Assembly: GCF_000250675.2 (NCBI RefSeq)
Contig: NC_018681.1
Coordinates: 1,302,001 to 1,366,000 of the forward strand
Origin: Nocardia brasiliensis ATCC 700358
Lineage (GTDB): Bacteria > Actinomycetota > Actinomycetes > Mycobacteriales > Mycobacteriaceae
Direction of reading: 5' to 3'
DNA: 64,000 nucleotides
Part shown: one piece after another, positions 32,652 through 41,364 of the stretch
Layout: each line of letters starts with the position of its first letter
How positions within the stretch are numbered: position 1 is the first letter of the stretch
Made by a program: the position numbers and the translations under genes
Notes under the pieces: model-generated
Database searches by the model: none
What the model was told of the DNA's origin: nothing
What the model saw: only the letters and a program-made list of their open reading frames with translations

Positions 32652-33071
32652 TCAGTCAATTTCGGGGTCGCGCCGGTTGCGGCGGCGCTCCCGCCCGCCG
32701 CCGTGCCCGCCGTGCCTTCCCCCGAACAGCAGCGCACCGACCAGTGGAATCGCCAGGAACCAGAGCCAGCTGCCGGTGAGGAAGAACAGGATGACGGCCA
32801 AGATCGGGATCACCGCCATCACCCGCTCGGGCCATTCCGACAAGAACCCGGACTCCGGTTTCGCAGGCACGGCAGCCGCTTTGGCGAGCGGCTCGGGCAG
32901 ATCGGTGAACACCTGCGTCAGGTCGCCGCGGGTGACGGCGGCCGCGACGATCGCGCTGCGCTCGTCGAATTCCGCGACGCTGAGCCGCCCTGCCGCGAAA
33001 TGATCGGACAGTCGCCGCATCGCGTCCTCGCGCTCTGCGGTGCCGATACGGATTTCGGGTAGCTCCTCCAT
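32652..33071 (-). CDS. DUF1707 membrane-associated protein
   Basis: This is a 139-residue protein. Residues about 5-55 match DUF1707 (IRIGTAEREDAMRRLSDHFAAGRLSVAEFDERSA), a short helical domain common in actinobacterial membrane proteins. Two hydrophobic segments follow at about 83-98 and 100-118, then a basic Gly/Arg-rich tail. Function is unknown. It is divergent from the first Ser/Thr kinase gene, 28 bases away, so the two promoters must overlap. Confidence 0.85.
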   Translation of the reverse strand: MEELPEIRIGTAEREDAMRRLSDHFAAGRLSVAEFDERSAIVAAAVTRGDLTQVFTDLPEPLAKAAAVPAKPESGFLSEWPERVMAVIPILAVILFFLTGSWLWFLAIPLVGALLFGGRHGGHGGGRERRRNRRDPEID

Positions 33072-33099
33072 GAGGAAAGGCTAGCGGGAGGTTCCATAT

Positions 33100-34590
33100 A
33101 TGGGTGCGACGTGGTTCGGCCACTACCGCCTCGATCGATTGCTCGGCAGCGGTGGTACCGGACAGGTCTGGCTCGCCTACGACGACACCACCGGACGGTC
33201 CGTTGCGCTGAAGGTGCTCTCGGCCACCTACGCCGGCGAGCCGGCCTATCGGCAGCGGTTCACCAGGGAGGCGCGGCTGGCGGCCCAGGTGCGCGGACCG
33301 CACCTGGCGTCGATTCACGCGTTCGGCGAACACGACGGTCGGCTCTATCTCGCCATGGAGTTCATCGCGGGCGCCGACCTGGCGACGTTGCTCCAGCGGG
33401 AAGGGCAGCTACCACCCGCGCGGGCGGTGCGGATCGTGATGCAGGTCGCGCAGGCACTGGACGACGCGCACCGGGCCGGGCTGGTACATCGAGATGTCAA
33501 GCCGTCCAACATCATGCTCGGACCGGACGACCACGTTCACCTGATCGACTTCGGCACGGCGTATCGGATCGACCAGCCCGCGCTGACGACGAGCAGCAAT
33601 GTGGTCGGCACGCTGGCCTACATGGCTCCGGAGCGTTTCTCCGGAGCGGGGGACGCGCGGTCCGATCAGTATTCGCTGGCCTGCGTGCTCTACGAATGTC
33701 TCACCGCGCGAAGGCCGTTCGGCAACGCCGACGCCGCGCAGTCGTTGCTCGCCCATCTGATGACCGAACCGCCGCTCGCCGCGGACCTGAATCCAGCGGT
33801 GCCCGCCGCGCTCGACGCGGTGATCGCGCGCGGCATGGCGAAGGTGCCGGAGCAGCGGTGCGCTAGCGCGGGCGAGTTGGCGGCCGCCGCCTATGCCGCG
33901 GTCACCGGGCTCGACGTGCCGACGGTGGAGACCGCGGCCGTGGTGCTGCCGACGACAAGCGCACCGGGCCAACCGTTTCGTGCGTCTGCGGCGGCGACGC
34001 TGCCGAGGACCCGGCCGGAGCGGATGGCCGGTGCCCGGGCTACGGCCGCGCCGCCGAGTCCGGCTCGGCGGGAGACGAATTCGCGCATTGCGGCTGCCGT
34101 GCTGGCCGGTCTGCTGGTCACCGTCGGGCTGGCGTTCTGGTTGGGGCAGTCGCTCGATCGGGAAAAGGGTTCGGCTGCTAGGGCTTCGGCCCCGCTGACG
34201 CCATCCCGTGTGGTTTCCTCGCCGGTCGAAACGGTGCCCACGCCTGTTCCCGTGGTATCGATTCCGGCCGCGCCGATCGTTCCGGCGGCGTGGCAGCCCT
34301 GTGATCCCGCCGTCGCCGCGCGTGGTGTCGCGGCGGACGGCATGCTGCTGCGCTGTGTGCCCACTGTCGGGAGCGCCGCGAGCTGGATGCCGTCGGAGCC
34401 CAGCGCCGAACCACCCCGTGCGGAACCGCCTCGTGCGGAACCGCAGAAACCGGATACCGCGAAGCCGGAGCGCGGTGGACCTGCCGGTGCCGAGGACGGC
34501 AACAACGGCACCGGTACGGGCAAGAACGAGCACGGCGGCCACGGGCACGACAACGGGCAGGGCCGTGGAAAGGCCGGCAAGGACAAATAG
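33100..34590 (+). CDS. Transmembrane Ser/Thr protein kinase (PknB family)
   Basis: This is a 496-residue Hanks-type kinase. The kinase domain spans about residues 5-270: a Gly-rich loop GSGGTGQVW, the VALKVL lysine, HRDVKPSN in the catalytic loop, IDFGTAY in place of the usual DFG-(I/L), and APERF in the activation segment. A Pro/Thr linker leads to one membrane helix near residues 328-347. The outer part has a pair of Cys (QPCDPA, LLRCVP) and a low-complexity tail of Pro/Glu/Arg repeats ending in Gly/His/Lys-rich sequence. It phosphorylates cell proteins in response to an outside signal. A second kinase gene follows, with separate ribosome binding site. Confidence 0.9.
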   Translation: MGATWFGHYRLDRLLGSGGTGQVWLAYDDTTGRSVALKVLSATYAGEPAYRQRFTREARLAAQVRGPHLASIHAFGEHDGRLYLAMEFIAGADLATLLQREGQLPPARAVRIVMQVAQALDDAHRAGLVHRDVKPSNIMLGPDDHVHLIDFGTAYRIDQPALTTSSNVVGTLAYMAPERFSGAGDARSDQYSLACVLYECLTARRPFGNADAAQSLLAHLMTEPPLAADLNPAVPAALDAVIARGMAKVPEQRCASAGELAAAAYAAVTGLDVPTVETAAVVLPTTSAPGQPFRASAAATLPRTRPERMAGARATAAPPSPARRETNSRIAAAVLAGLLVTVGLAFWLGQSLDREKGSAARASAPLTPSRVVSSPVETVPTPVPVVSIPAAPIVPAAWQPCDPAVAARGVAADGMLLRCVPTVGSAASWMPSEPSAEPPRAEPPRAEPQKPDTAKPERGGPAGAEDGNNGTGTGKNEHGGHGHDNGQGRGKAGKDK

Positions 34591-34887
34591 CGCGGCCGAC
34601 GAAGGGCGGCGAGCATCACAAAGGGCGCGCCGACGACCGGCGAGGATCGCGTTCCTGCCGAAGGCCGTGGCATCGGCGGCTTTCCCGTGTCTCCTGTCGG
34701 GCGGGCTCGGTCACCGCGAGGGTGTCGTTCACGACACACTGGCCGGGGTGCCGGGGCGCGGTTACGCTGCGAAGGAGGTTGGGTCCTTTGGTATCTGCGG
34801 TCGGAGCAGGCGTTTTCCGGTGTCGCCGCAGGTGATCGGGGCCAGCGGGCCGAGCCTGGACAAGTCGACGGTGACTGGAGGTTCGCG

Positions 34888-37167
34888 ATGGGGGAGGTGC
34901 GATTCGGGGGCTACCGGCTGGATCGATTGCTCGGCCGGGGCGGCATGGGCCAGGTCTGGCTGGCATACGACGATGCCGGTGCGCGCTGGGTCGCGCTGAA
35001 ACTGTTGCCGACCGAACTCGCGGCGGACGCGAGCTACCGCAAGCGTTTCGAGCGCGAAGCGGAAGTGGTGTCGAAGCTGCGTGATCCGCGCATCCCGCGT
35101 ATCCATCGCTTCGGGGAGATCGACGGCAGGCTCTTCATCGACATGGAGTTCGTCGAGGGCGCCGATCTGGCGACCATGATCGCGGCCGGGGCGCTGGGGC
35201 CCGCAACGTCCGTCGGCATCGTCGGTCAGGTCGGCGCCGCACTGGACGTGGCGCACCGGGCCGGGCTGGTGCACCGGGATGTCAAACCGTCGAACATCGT
35301 CGTGCACGCGGGCGGGTTCACCTATCTGATCGACTTCGGTATCGCGCACGGCATCGGGCAGACCGCGGTCACCACCACCGGGTTGGCGATCGGCACCCTG
35401 GCCTACATGGCGCCGGAACGGTTCACCGGCAAGGCGGATGCCCGTTCCGACGTGTACTCGCTGGCCTGCGTTCTCTACGAATGCCTGACCGGCGCCCGGC
35501 CCTACGGGGACACCGACCCCGCCCAGCAGATGCACGCCCACCTGATGACCGATCCGCCGCGCGCGGGCGCCCGCAACACCGCCGTCCCGGCCGCCCTCGA
35601 CGCGGTCATCACCCGCGGCATGGCCAAGAATCCCGCCGATCGCCACCCGACCGCGGGGGATTTCGCGGCGGCGGCCAGTGCGGCCATCGGCATCCGCCGC
35701 CCCATGCTGCCCCAACCACCCACTAAATCCGTGCGGCCCCCGAGCCAGACCAAGGTGCTGCCCAACGACGGCCCACCCCACCCCGATGCCCACGGTTCGT
35801 CCGGGGCCGTCGGCTCGCCGTACCCGGGACCCGCCCGCGGGCAGCGCCTTTCGCCGACGCGCGTGATGCCGCCGGCTGGATCGGCCGCCGCTTCTGCCGC
35901 CGCGGAATCGGCCGTGGGTCGCGCGTCTGCGGGTGCTGATGGGGCGAAACGGCTTTCGCCGACCAGAGCGTTGCCGCCCACCGGCGCGGCCGCGTCTTCA
36001 TACGACGGCCGCCCGGCGGGAAGTAGCGTTGCTGCGGGAAGTGCTGGGGTGCAGCGCCTTTCGCAGACGCGCGTGATGCCGCCGACTGGATCGGCCGCCG
36101 CTTCCGTCGACGCGGGATTGGTAGTGAGTGATGCGTCTGCGGGTGTTGGTGGGGCGAAGCAGCTTTCGCCGACCAAGGTGATGCCGGAGCCTGGGCCGAC
36201 GCCGACGCTGGTGGCGACCCGGCTTGCTGAGTCGGTCGTGCCGGCTCCGCCGCAGGGATATTCGCAGCCAGGGAGTCGGTTGCCTGCGGCGCGTGCACCA
36301 CATTCGCCGGCGGGCAAGGCGGGTTTCGGTACCGGCGCGCCGGGGACCGTCGTGCCGCATCGCCCTACGCCGCCTCGGTCGCTCGCGGCGAAGTTGGGAC
36401 TCGTCCGGTCCAAGCCGAGACCTGTTGTTTCGCAATATGTTCCGCAGGCTCCGCAGCCGCCGGTCGTCCCCTCTCGGTACCCCGTCGGGTATGGGCGCAA
36501 AGTTTTTCCGGCTCCGGCGAAACCTCCGAAGGACGCGCGACGGCGACCGCCCGCAGCCCGGCCGCGCCGTCGCAAGCGCGGCTTCGTCTCGAAGGTCGTC
36601 GGCGCGTTGGTCATCGTCTTCCTGACCCCGTTCATGCTGGCGGCCGGATGCGTCGCATTGCTGGCAGCGGGCAATCGGGCCGCGGACTCGGGTGGGAGCC
36701 CGGCCGCGCCGCCGCCACCGACCGCCGTGGCCGAGGAGAACCCGGGACCACCGCCGGAACAGCCCGGTCCGGTGGGGCCCGCCGGGGCCGGAACGCCGGT
36801 GCGGGACGGCAAGTTCGAGTTCGTCGTCAGCGATGTCGACACCGGCGTGCGGCGGGTCGGCCTGCAGCAGGCCGCCGGTTCGTTCGTGGTCGTCACACTC
36901 GCGGTCCGTAATATCTCCGCCGAGGCGAAGTGGTTCCTGCCGTTCGGCCAGCGCCTGTTCGACGCGGCGGGCACCGCGTTCGACCACAACGCCACCGCGA
37001 CCATGTGGCAGGTCGCCCAGCGCAGCTACAACTACTCGTTCGAGCTGGCCCCCGGCCAGTCCGCGACCACCCAACTGGTCTTCGACGTCCCCGCCGAGTC
37101 CACGCCCACCCACCTGGAACTACACGACTTCGTCCTCTCCAACGGCGTCGCCGTCCACCTCGGCTAG
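34888..37167 (+). CDS. Transmembrane Ser/Thr protein kinase with Thr-repeat linker and DUF4352 domain
   Basis: This is a 759-residue protein from ATG 34888 with GGAGG 6 bases upstream; the longer frame from 34687 has no such site. The kinase domain is at about 5-265 (Gly loop GRGGMGQVW, HRDVKPSN near 129, IDFGIAHG). Residues about 285-435 hold five repeats of the form (L/P)S(P/Q)T(R/K)(V/A)(M/L)P, each with a candidate phospho-Thr. One membrane helix is near residue 570. The outer C-terminus (about 630-755) is a DUF4352-like immunoglobulin-type domain (FEFVVSDVDTGV, later ELAPGQSATTQLVFDV). The kinase domain resembles that of the preceding gene, suggesting tandem duplication. Confidence 0.9.
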   Translation: MGEVRFGGYRLDRLLGRGGMGQVWLAYDDAGARWVALKLLPTELAADASYRKRFEREAEVVSKLRDPRIPRIHRFGEIDGRLFIDMEFVEGADLATMIAAGALGPATSVGIVGQVGAALDVAHRAGLVHRDVKPSNIVVHAGGFTYLIDFGIAHGIGQTAVTTTGLAIGTLAYMAPERFTGKADARSDVYSLACVLYECLTGARPYGDTDPAQQMHAHLMTDPPRAGARNTAVPAALDAVITRGMAKNPADRHPTAGDFAAAASAAIGIRRPMLPQPPTKSVRPPSQTKVLPNDGPPHPDAHGSSGAVGSPYPGPARGQRLSPTRVMPPAGSAAASAAAESAVGRASAGADGAKRLSPTRALPPTGAAASSYDGRPAGSSVAAGSAGVQRLSQTRVMPPTGSAAASVDAGLVVSDASAGVGGAKQLSPTKVMPEPGPTPTLVATRLAESVVPAPPQGYSQPGSRLPAARAPHSPAGKAGFGTGAPGTVVPHRPTPPRSLAAKLGLVRSKPRPVVSQYVPQAPQPPVVPSRYPVGYGRKVFPAPAKPPKDARRRPPAARPRRRKRGFVSKVVGALVIVFLTPFMLAAGCVALLAAGNRAADSGGSPAAPPPPTAVAEENPGPPPEQPGPVGPAGAGTPVRDGKFEFVVSDVDTGVRRVGLQQAAGSFVVVTLAVRNISAEAKWFLPFGQRLFDAAGTAFDHNATATMWQVAQRSYNYSFELAPGQSATTQLVFDVPAESTPTHLELHDFVLSNGVAVHLG

Positions 37168-37169
37168 CA

Positions 37170-37264
37170 CTCACGCACCCGTTCTGACCTCACGCACCCG
37201 CTCTGCCATGCCACAGCGCGTGCGAGAGCCCAGAACCCGTGCGAGAAGTCAGAACCGGTGCGCG
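37170..37264. repeat. Two direct and two inverted copies of a 12-17-bp repeat between convergent genes
   Basis: CTCACGCACCCGTTCTG (37170-37186) is repeated at 37189-37205 with one change, then appears inverted as CAGAACCCGTGCGAG (37231-37245) and CAGAACCGGTGCGCG (37250-37264). Together they can form alternative hairpins. The block lies exactly between the kinase stop and the patatin stop, so a bidirectional transcription end is likely. Confidence 0.65.
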
Positions 37265-37269
37265 CGGGG

Positions 37270-38205
37270 TCAGGCGACGCGCATCGTGTCGGCGAAAACG
37301 GTGTGGACGGCGTTGCGGCCGATTTCGAGGGCCTTGGCGAGCAGGCCTACGTCGCGGGCTGCGCTGTCGACGTCGGGGGAGCCGAGTGGCGGGTGGATCT
37401 GCAGGACTGCCTCGCCGCGTTCGGTGAGTGCGCGATCCTCGATCGCCTGCTGTTGCGGACGCTGGATCCAGGCGCGGTAGGCGCCGGGGGCGACGGCGCG
37501 CAGGTAGCCGCCGCCGACGACGCGGTGCAGCAGCGAGGCGGGCGGGCGTTGTTCATCGATCCGGCGGGTGCGCAGCACCAGGGCGTGTGTGGCGCCGGCG
37601 TGGACGGCGGTGCGGATCGGGACCGTTTCGGTGAGGCCACCGTCGAAATACTGTGCGCCGCCGAGCCGTACCGGTGGCCCGGCCAGGATGGGCAGTCCGG
37701 CGGAGGCGCGGATCGCGCCCATCAGTGTGCGCTTGTCGACGATGTGCGGGTGCAGGTCCACCGCCCGCCCGGTCCGGATGTCGGTGGCGATGGGATGAAA
37801 AGTGGTGGGGTTGGCCAGGATTGCCGGGAAATCCATCGGCTCGATGCCGTCGTAGACCTGATGCACCAGGTAGCGCAGGTCGAAAGCCGGTCGGCCGCGC
37901 AGCATCCGGGCCGGATCGATGGCCCGGCGCATGATGTCCGGGTCGGTCCAGGACCGCATCCCCGCCACCGCGCGCCCGCAGAGCAGCCACGCGGCATTGA
38001 TCGCGCCCGCCGACGTGCCGTACACCGCGTCGAACACGGAGGCGAGACCGAGTTCCTCGAGCGCCGACACCATGCCGCTCGAATACACGCCGCGACTGCC
38101 GCCGCCCTCGATGACGAGCACCAGCCGATTGCCGTCGGCACGGGTGCCCGCGGTGCGCCGCGCGCGGATCAGCTCCGCGACGACGGAGACGCTCGTACTG
38201 GTCAC
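37270..38205 (-). CDS. Patatin-like phospholipase
   Basis: This is a 311-residue lipid acyl hydrolase. It has the oxyanion-hole motif EGGGSRGVYSSG, the nucleophile elbow GTSAGA with the catalytic Ser, and the dyad Asp in FDGGLTETVP. Patatins release fatty acids from phospholipids or neutral lipids. No signal peptide or membrane helix is seen. The gene is transcribed away from accA3, 115 bases from it, with no operon link. Confidence 0.9.
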   Translation of the reverse strand: MTSTSVSVVAELIRARRTAGTRADGNRLVLVIEGGGSRGVYSSGMVSALEELGLASVFDAVYGTSAGAINAAWLLCGRAVAGMRSWTDPDIMRRAIDPARMLRGRPAFDLRYLVHQVYDGIEPMDFPAILANPTTFHPIATDIRTGRAVDLHPHIVDKRTLMGAIRASAGLPILAGPPVRLGGAQYFDGGLTETVPIRTAVHAGATHALVLRTRRIDEQRPPASLLHRVVGGGYLRAVAPGAYRAWIQRPQQQAIEDRALTERGEAVLQIHPPLGSPDVDSAARDVGLLAKALEIGRNAVHTVFADTMRVA

Positions 38206-38320
38206 CGGACCACGATACGACAGAGCGGGCGCGGGCGGCAGCGCCCAGCGCCCGCTCGAAGCGGTGTTCGCCGTACGTTTACGCGAGTACTACTCGATCT
38301 CGCTCAGTGTTCGGAACGTC

Positions 38321-40120
38321 TTACTTGATCTCGGCGAGCACGGTGCCCTGGGTGATCGCGGCACCCGCCTCGACCGCCAGCCCGGTGACCACACCCGCCT
38401 TGTGCGCGTTGACCGGGTTCTCCATCTTCATGGCCTCGAGCACCACGATCAGGTCGCCCGCCTCGACGGTCTGGCCCTCTTCGACGGCGACCTTCACCAC
38501 GGTGCCCTGCATCGGCGCGGTGACCGCGTCACCGGAGGCCGCGCCGCCGCCCGCGCCGCCACGCTTGCGCGGCTTGGGCTTCTTGCGCACGACACCGGCA
38601 CCGTTGCCCGCGGCGGCCGCACCGCCACCGAGGCTGAACTGACCGGGCAGCGACACCTCGACGCGACGCCCGCCGACCTCGACGACCACCTTCTGCCGGG
38701 GCAGGGCCTCGTCCTCTTCGGCCGGGGCGGCGCCGGTGTACGGCTCCACGGTGTTGGTCCACTCGGTTTCGATCCACTTGGTGTAGACGTCGAACTTCTC
38801 GCCGTCACCGATGAAGGCCGGATCCTCGACGATCGCGCGGTGGAACGGGATGACCGTGGCCAGTCCCTCGACCTGGTACTCGGCCAGCGCGCGCCGGGCC
38901 CGTTCGAGGGCCTGGGTGCGGTTCTCGCCGGTGACGATCAGCTTGGCCAGCATGGAATCGAACTGGCCGCCGATCACGCTGCCCTCGACCACGCCGGAGT
39001 CCACGCGCACACCGGGGCCGGTGGGCTCGCGGTACACCGAGACCGGGCCGGGGGCGGGCAGGAAGCCGCGACCCGCGTCCTCGCCGTTGATCCGGAACTC
39101 GAAGGAGTGCCCGCGCGGGGTCGGGTCTTCCTTGATCGTCAGCTCTTCGCCGTTGGCGATGCGGAACTGCTGGCGCACCAGGTCGATACCGGCGGTCTCC
39201 TCGGTGACCGGGTGCTCGACCTGCAGGCGGGTGTTGACCTCGAGGAAGGACACCGTCTCGCCCTGCACCAGGTACTCGACCGTGCCCGCGCCGTAGTAAC
39301 CGGCTTCCTTGCAGATGGCCTTGGCCGAGGCGTGGATCTTCGCGCGCACCTCGTCGGACAGGAACGGCGCGGGGGCCTCTTCGACCAGCTTCTGGAACCG
39401 GCGCTGCAGCGAGCAGTCGCGGGTGCCCGCGACCACCACGTTGCCGTGCTGGTCGGCGATCACCTGGGCCTCGACGTGGCGGGCCTTGTCCAGGTACTGC
39501 TCGACGAAGCATTCGCCGCGGCCGAACGCGGCGATCGCCTCGCGGGTGGCCGACTCGAACAGTTCGGGGATCTCCTCGATGGTGTGCGCGACCTTCATAC
39601 CGCGTCCACCGCCACCGAAGGCGGCCTTGATCGCGACCGGCACGCCGTACTGCTTGGCGAACTCGACGACCTCGTCGGCGTTCTTCACCGGGTCCTTGGT
39701 GCCCGCGGCCATCGGGGCCTTGGCCCGCTCGGCGATGTGCCGGGCGGTGACCTTGTCGCCGAGGTCGCGGATGGACTGCGGGGACGGGCCGATCCAGATC
39801 AGCCCGGCGTCGAGGACGGCCTGGGCGAAGTCGGCGTTCTCGGAAAGGAATCCGTAGCCGGGGTGGATCGCGTCGGCGCCGGACCGGGCGGCCGCGTCGA
39901 GGATCTTGTCGAACACGAGGTACGACTCGGCCGAGGTCTGGCCGCCGAGCGCGAAGGCTTCGTCAGCGAGCTGCACGAAGGGCGCGTCCGCGTCGGGCTC
40001 CGCGTAGACCGCGACGCTGCCGATGCCTGCGTCCTTGGCTGCCCTGATCACGCGCACGGCGATCTCGCCTCGGTTAGCTACGAGTACCTTCGTGATCCGT
40101 GCGCTGGCGTGGCTGGGCAC
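38321..40120 (-). CDS. accA3: Acyl-CoA carboxylase alpha subunit (biotin carboxylase plus BCCP)
   Basis: This is a 599-residue protein, almost the same length as M. tuberculosis AccA3. Order: biotin carboxylase N-domain (SHASARITKVLVANRGEIAVRVIRAA, shown here in part as VLVANRGEIAVRVIRAA), ATP-grasp domain with GGGGRGMKVA, biotin carboxylase C-domain, a short linker, and a C-terminal biotinyl domain with EAMKMEN, whose Lys carries biotin. It carboxylates biotin for the beta subunits (AccD4, AccD5, AccD6) that make malonyl- and methylmalonyl-CoA and extend mycolic acid precursors. GTG 40120 has AGGAGG just upstream. The biotin ligase BirA, which loads it, is encoded 5 kb away in this window. 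Confidence 0.96.
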   Translation of the reverse strand: MPSHASARITKVLVANRGEIAVRVIRAAKDAGIGSVAVYAEPDADAPFVQLADEAFALGGQTSAESYLVFDKILDAAARSGADAIHPGYGFLSENADFAQAVLDAGLIWIGPSPQSIRDLGDKVTARHIAERAKAPMAAGTKDPVKNADEVVEFAKQYGVPVAIKAAFGGGGRGMKVAHTIEEIPELFESATREAIAAFGRGECFVEQYLDKARHVEAQVIADQHGNVVVAGTRDCSLQRRFQKLVEEAPAPFLSDEVRAKIHASAKAICKEAGYYGAGTVEYLVQGETVSFLEVNTRLQVEHPVTEETAGIDLVRQQFRIANGEELTIKEDPTPRGHSFEFRINGEDAGRGFLPAPGPVSVYREPTGPGVRVDSGVVEGSVIGGQFDSMLAKLIVTGENRTQALERARRALAEYQVEGLATVIPFHRAIVEDPAFIGDGEKFDVYTKWIETEWTNTVEPYTGAAPAEEDEALPRQKVVVEVGGRRVEVSLPGQFSLGGGAAAAGNGAGVVRKKPKPRKRGGAGGGAASGDAVTAPMQGTVVKVAVEEGQTVEAGDLIVVLEAMKMENPVNAHKAGVVTGLAVEAGAAITQGTVLAEIK

Positions 40121-40283
40121 TGAGCCTCCTGTGTGCAATCTCTTTTGGTCGCCCCGAGGTCGACAGAACTACGTCTCGGGCGAGTGTAGGCAGTCTGCCA
40201 ACAGACGCCGAACTCGGCCAGTCCTACTGGACAGTAGGTCGGGTATCACACACCGCCTGTCCGGCGAGAACGCCGAGCATGCG

Positions 40284-41198
40284 CTACCTGGCGCGAGCGC
40301 GCCGGCCCGCGGCGGCCGGTACCGCACCGGGTTCAGTCCCCTTGGCGATCGGCATACGCACCGAGTTGCCCCACTCGGTCCACGAACCGTCGTAGTTGCG
40401 CACCGTCTCGATACCGAGCAGATACCGCAGCACGAACCAGGTATGGCTGGAACGCTCGCCGACCCGGCTGTAGACGATCACGTCGTCCGCGCCGGCCAGC
40501 TCGCCGTACACCGCGTCCAGTTCGGCGCGGGAGCGGAAGCGGCCGTCGTTGCCGAATGCCTCGGTCCATGGAATGTTGGTCGCGGTCGGGATGTGCCCGC
40601 CGCGCAGTGCCGCGTCCTCCGGATTGATTGGTGGCTGGACTAGTTCGCCGGAGTACTCCTCGGGCGAGCGCACGTCCAGCAGTGGTCCGCCGAGGTGGGC
40701 GAGCACGTCCTCGCGGAAGGCCCGCGCGCTGCTGTCGTCGCGGACCACGTCCGGATAGTCGCTCACGGAAAGATAGGGGGTGTCGAAGGTGGTGTCGCGT
40801 TCCTCGGAAATCCAGGCGTCGCGGCCGCCGTCCAGCAATCGCACATCCTCGTGCCCGAACAAAGTGAAGACCCACAATGTGTGCGCCGCCTGCGCGTTGC
40901 CCCGGTCGCCGTAGATCACCACGGTATCGTCTCGCTCGATTCCCTTGGCGCGCATCAACTCGGTGAATCGGGCGCCGTCGATGTAGTCGCGGGTGACCGG
41001 GTCGTTGAGATCGCCGCGCCAGTCGATCTTGATGGCACCGGGTACATGCCCGATGTCGTACAGCAATATGTCCTCGTTGGACTCGACGATCTTGAGTCCG
41101 GACGTGCCGATGTTTGCCGACAGCCACTCTGTGGTTACTAGTCGGTGAGGATCTGGGTAAGCACCGAATGAGGGATGAGGGTCCGGAGCAGCGGGCAC
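40284..41198 (-). CDS. sseA: SseA-like thiosulfate sulfurtransferase with active-site Cys replaced by Ser
   Basis: This is a 304-residue two-domain rhodanese from GTG 41198 with AAGGA 8 bases upstream. The first domain (about residues 20-140) is the inactive one of the pair, with DIGHVPGAIKIDW and YGDRGNAQA. The second (about 165-295) should carry the catalytic loop CRxGERSS. Here the loop reads YSRVGERSSHTWF: position 244 is Ser (codon AGC, bases 40467-40469) instead of the Cys that takes up the sulfane sulfur. The fold and the rest of the loop are conserved. Transfer activity is therefore doubtful; a regulatory or scaffold role is possible. It is the positional match of M. tuberculosis SseA (Rv3283). 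Confidence 0.85.
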   Translation of the reverse strand: MPAAPDPHPSFGAYPDPHRLVTTEWLSANIGTSGLKIVESNEDILLYDIGHVPGAIKIDWRGDLNDPVTRDYIDGARFTELMRAKGIERDDTVVIYGDRGNAQAAHTLWVFTLFGHEDVRLLDGGRDAWISEERDTTFDTPYLSVSDYPDVVRDDSSARAFREDVLAHLGGPLLDVRSPEEYSGELVQPPINPEDAALRGGHIPTATNIPWTEAFGNDGRFRSRAELDAVYGELAGADDVIVYSRVGERSSHTWFVLRYLLGIETVRNYDGSWTEWGNSVRMPIAKGTEPGAVPAAAGRRARAR

Positions 41199-41364
41199 GT
41201 TGTGGGTCCTTCGCGCGAGGTAGACGGCGGTTACGGCGGTTCAGGTCTCACAGCGATGGTAAGTGTGAGGCGATAGTTGCTTTCGTTTCAGATCACAAAT
41301 CGGCTGAATGAGCGAATAAATCGCACCTGCATCCGATAAAGTCTCCCGGGAGGAGGGGTGAGCT

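Noticed and set aside
37919..40123. 734-codon plus-strand frame opposite accA3
   Set aside because: Antisense shadow of a strongly supported gene; no start site and no motifs.
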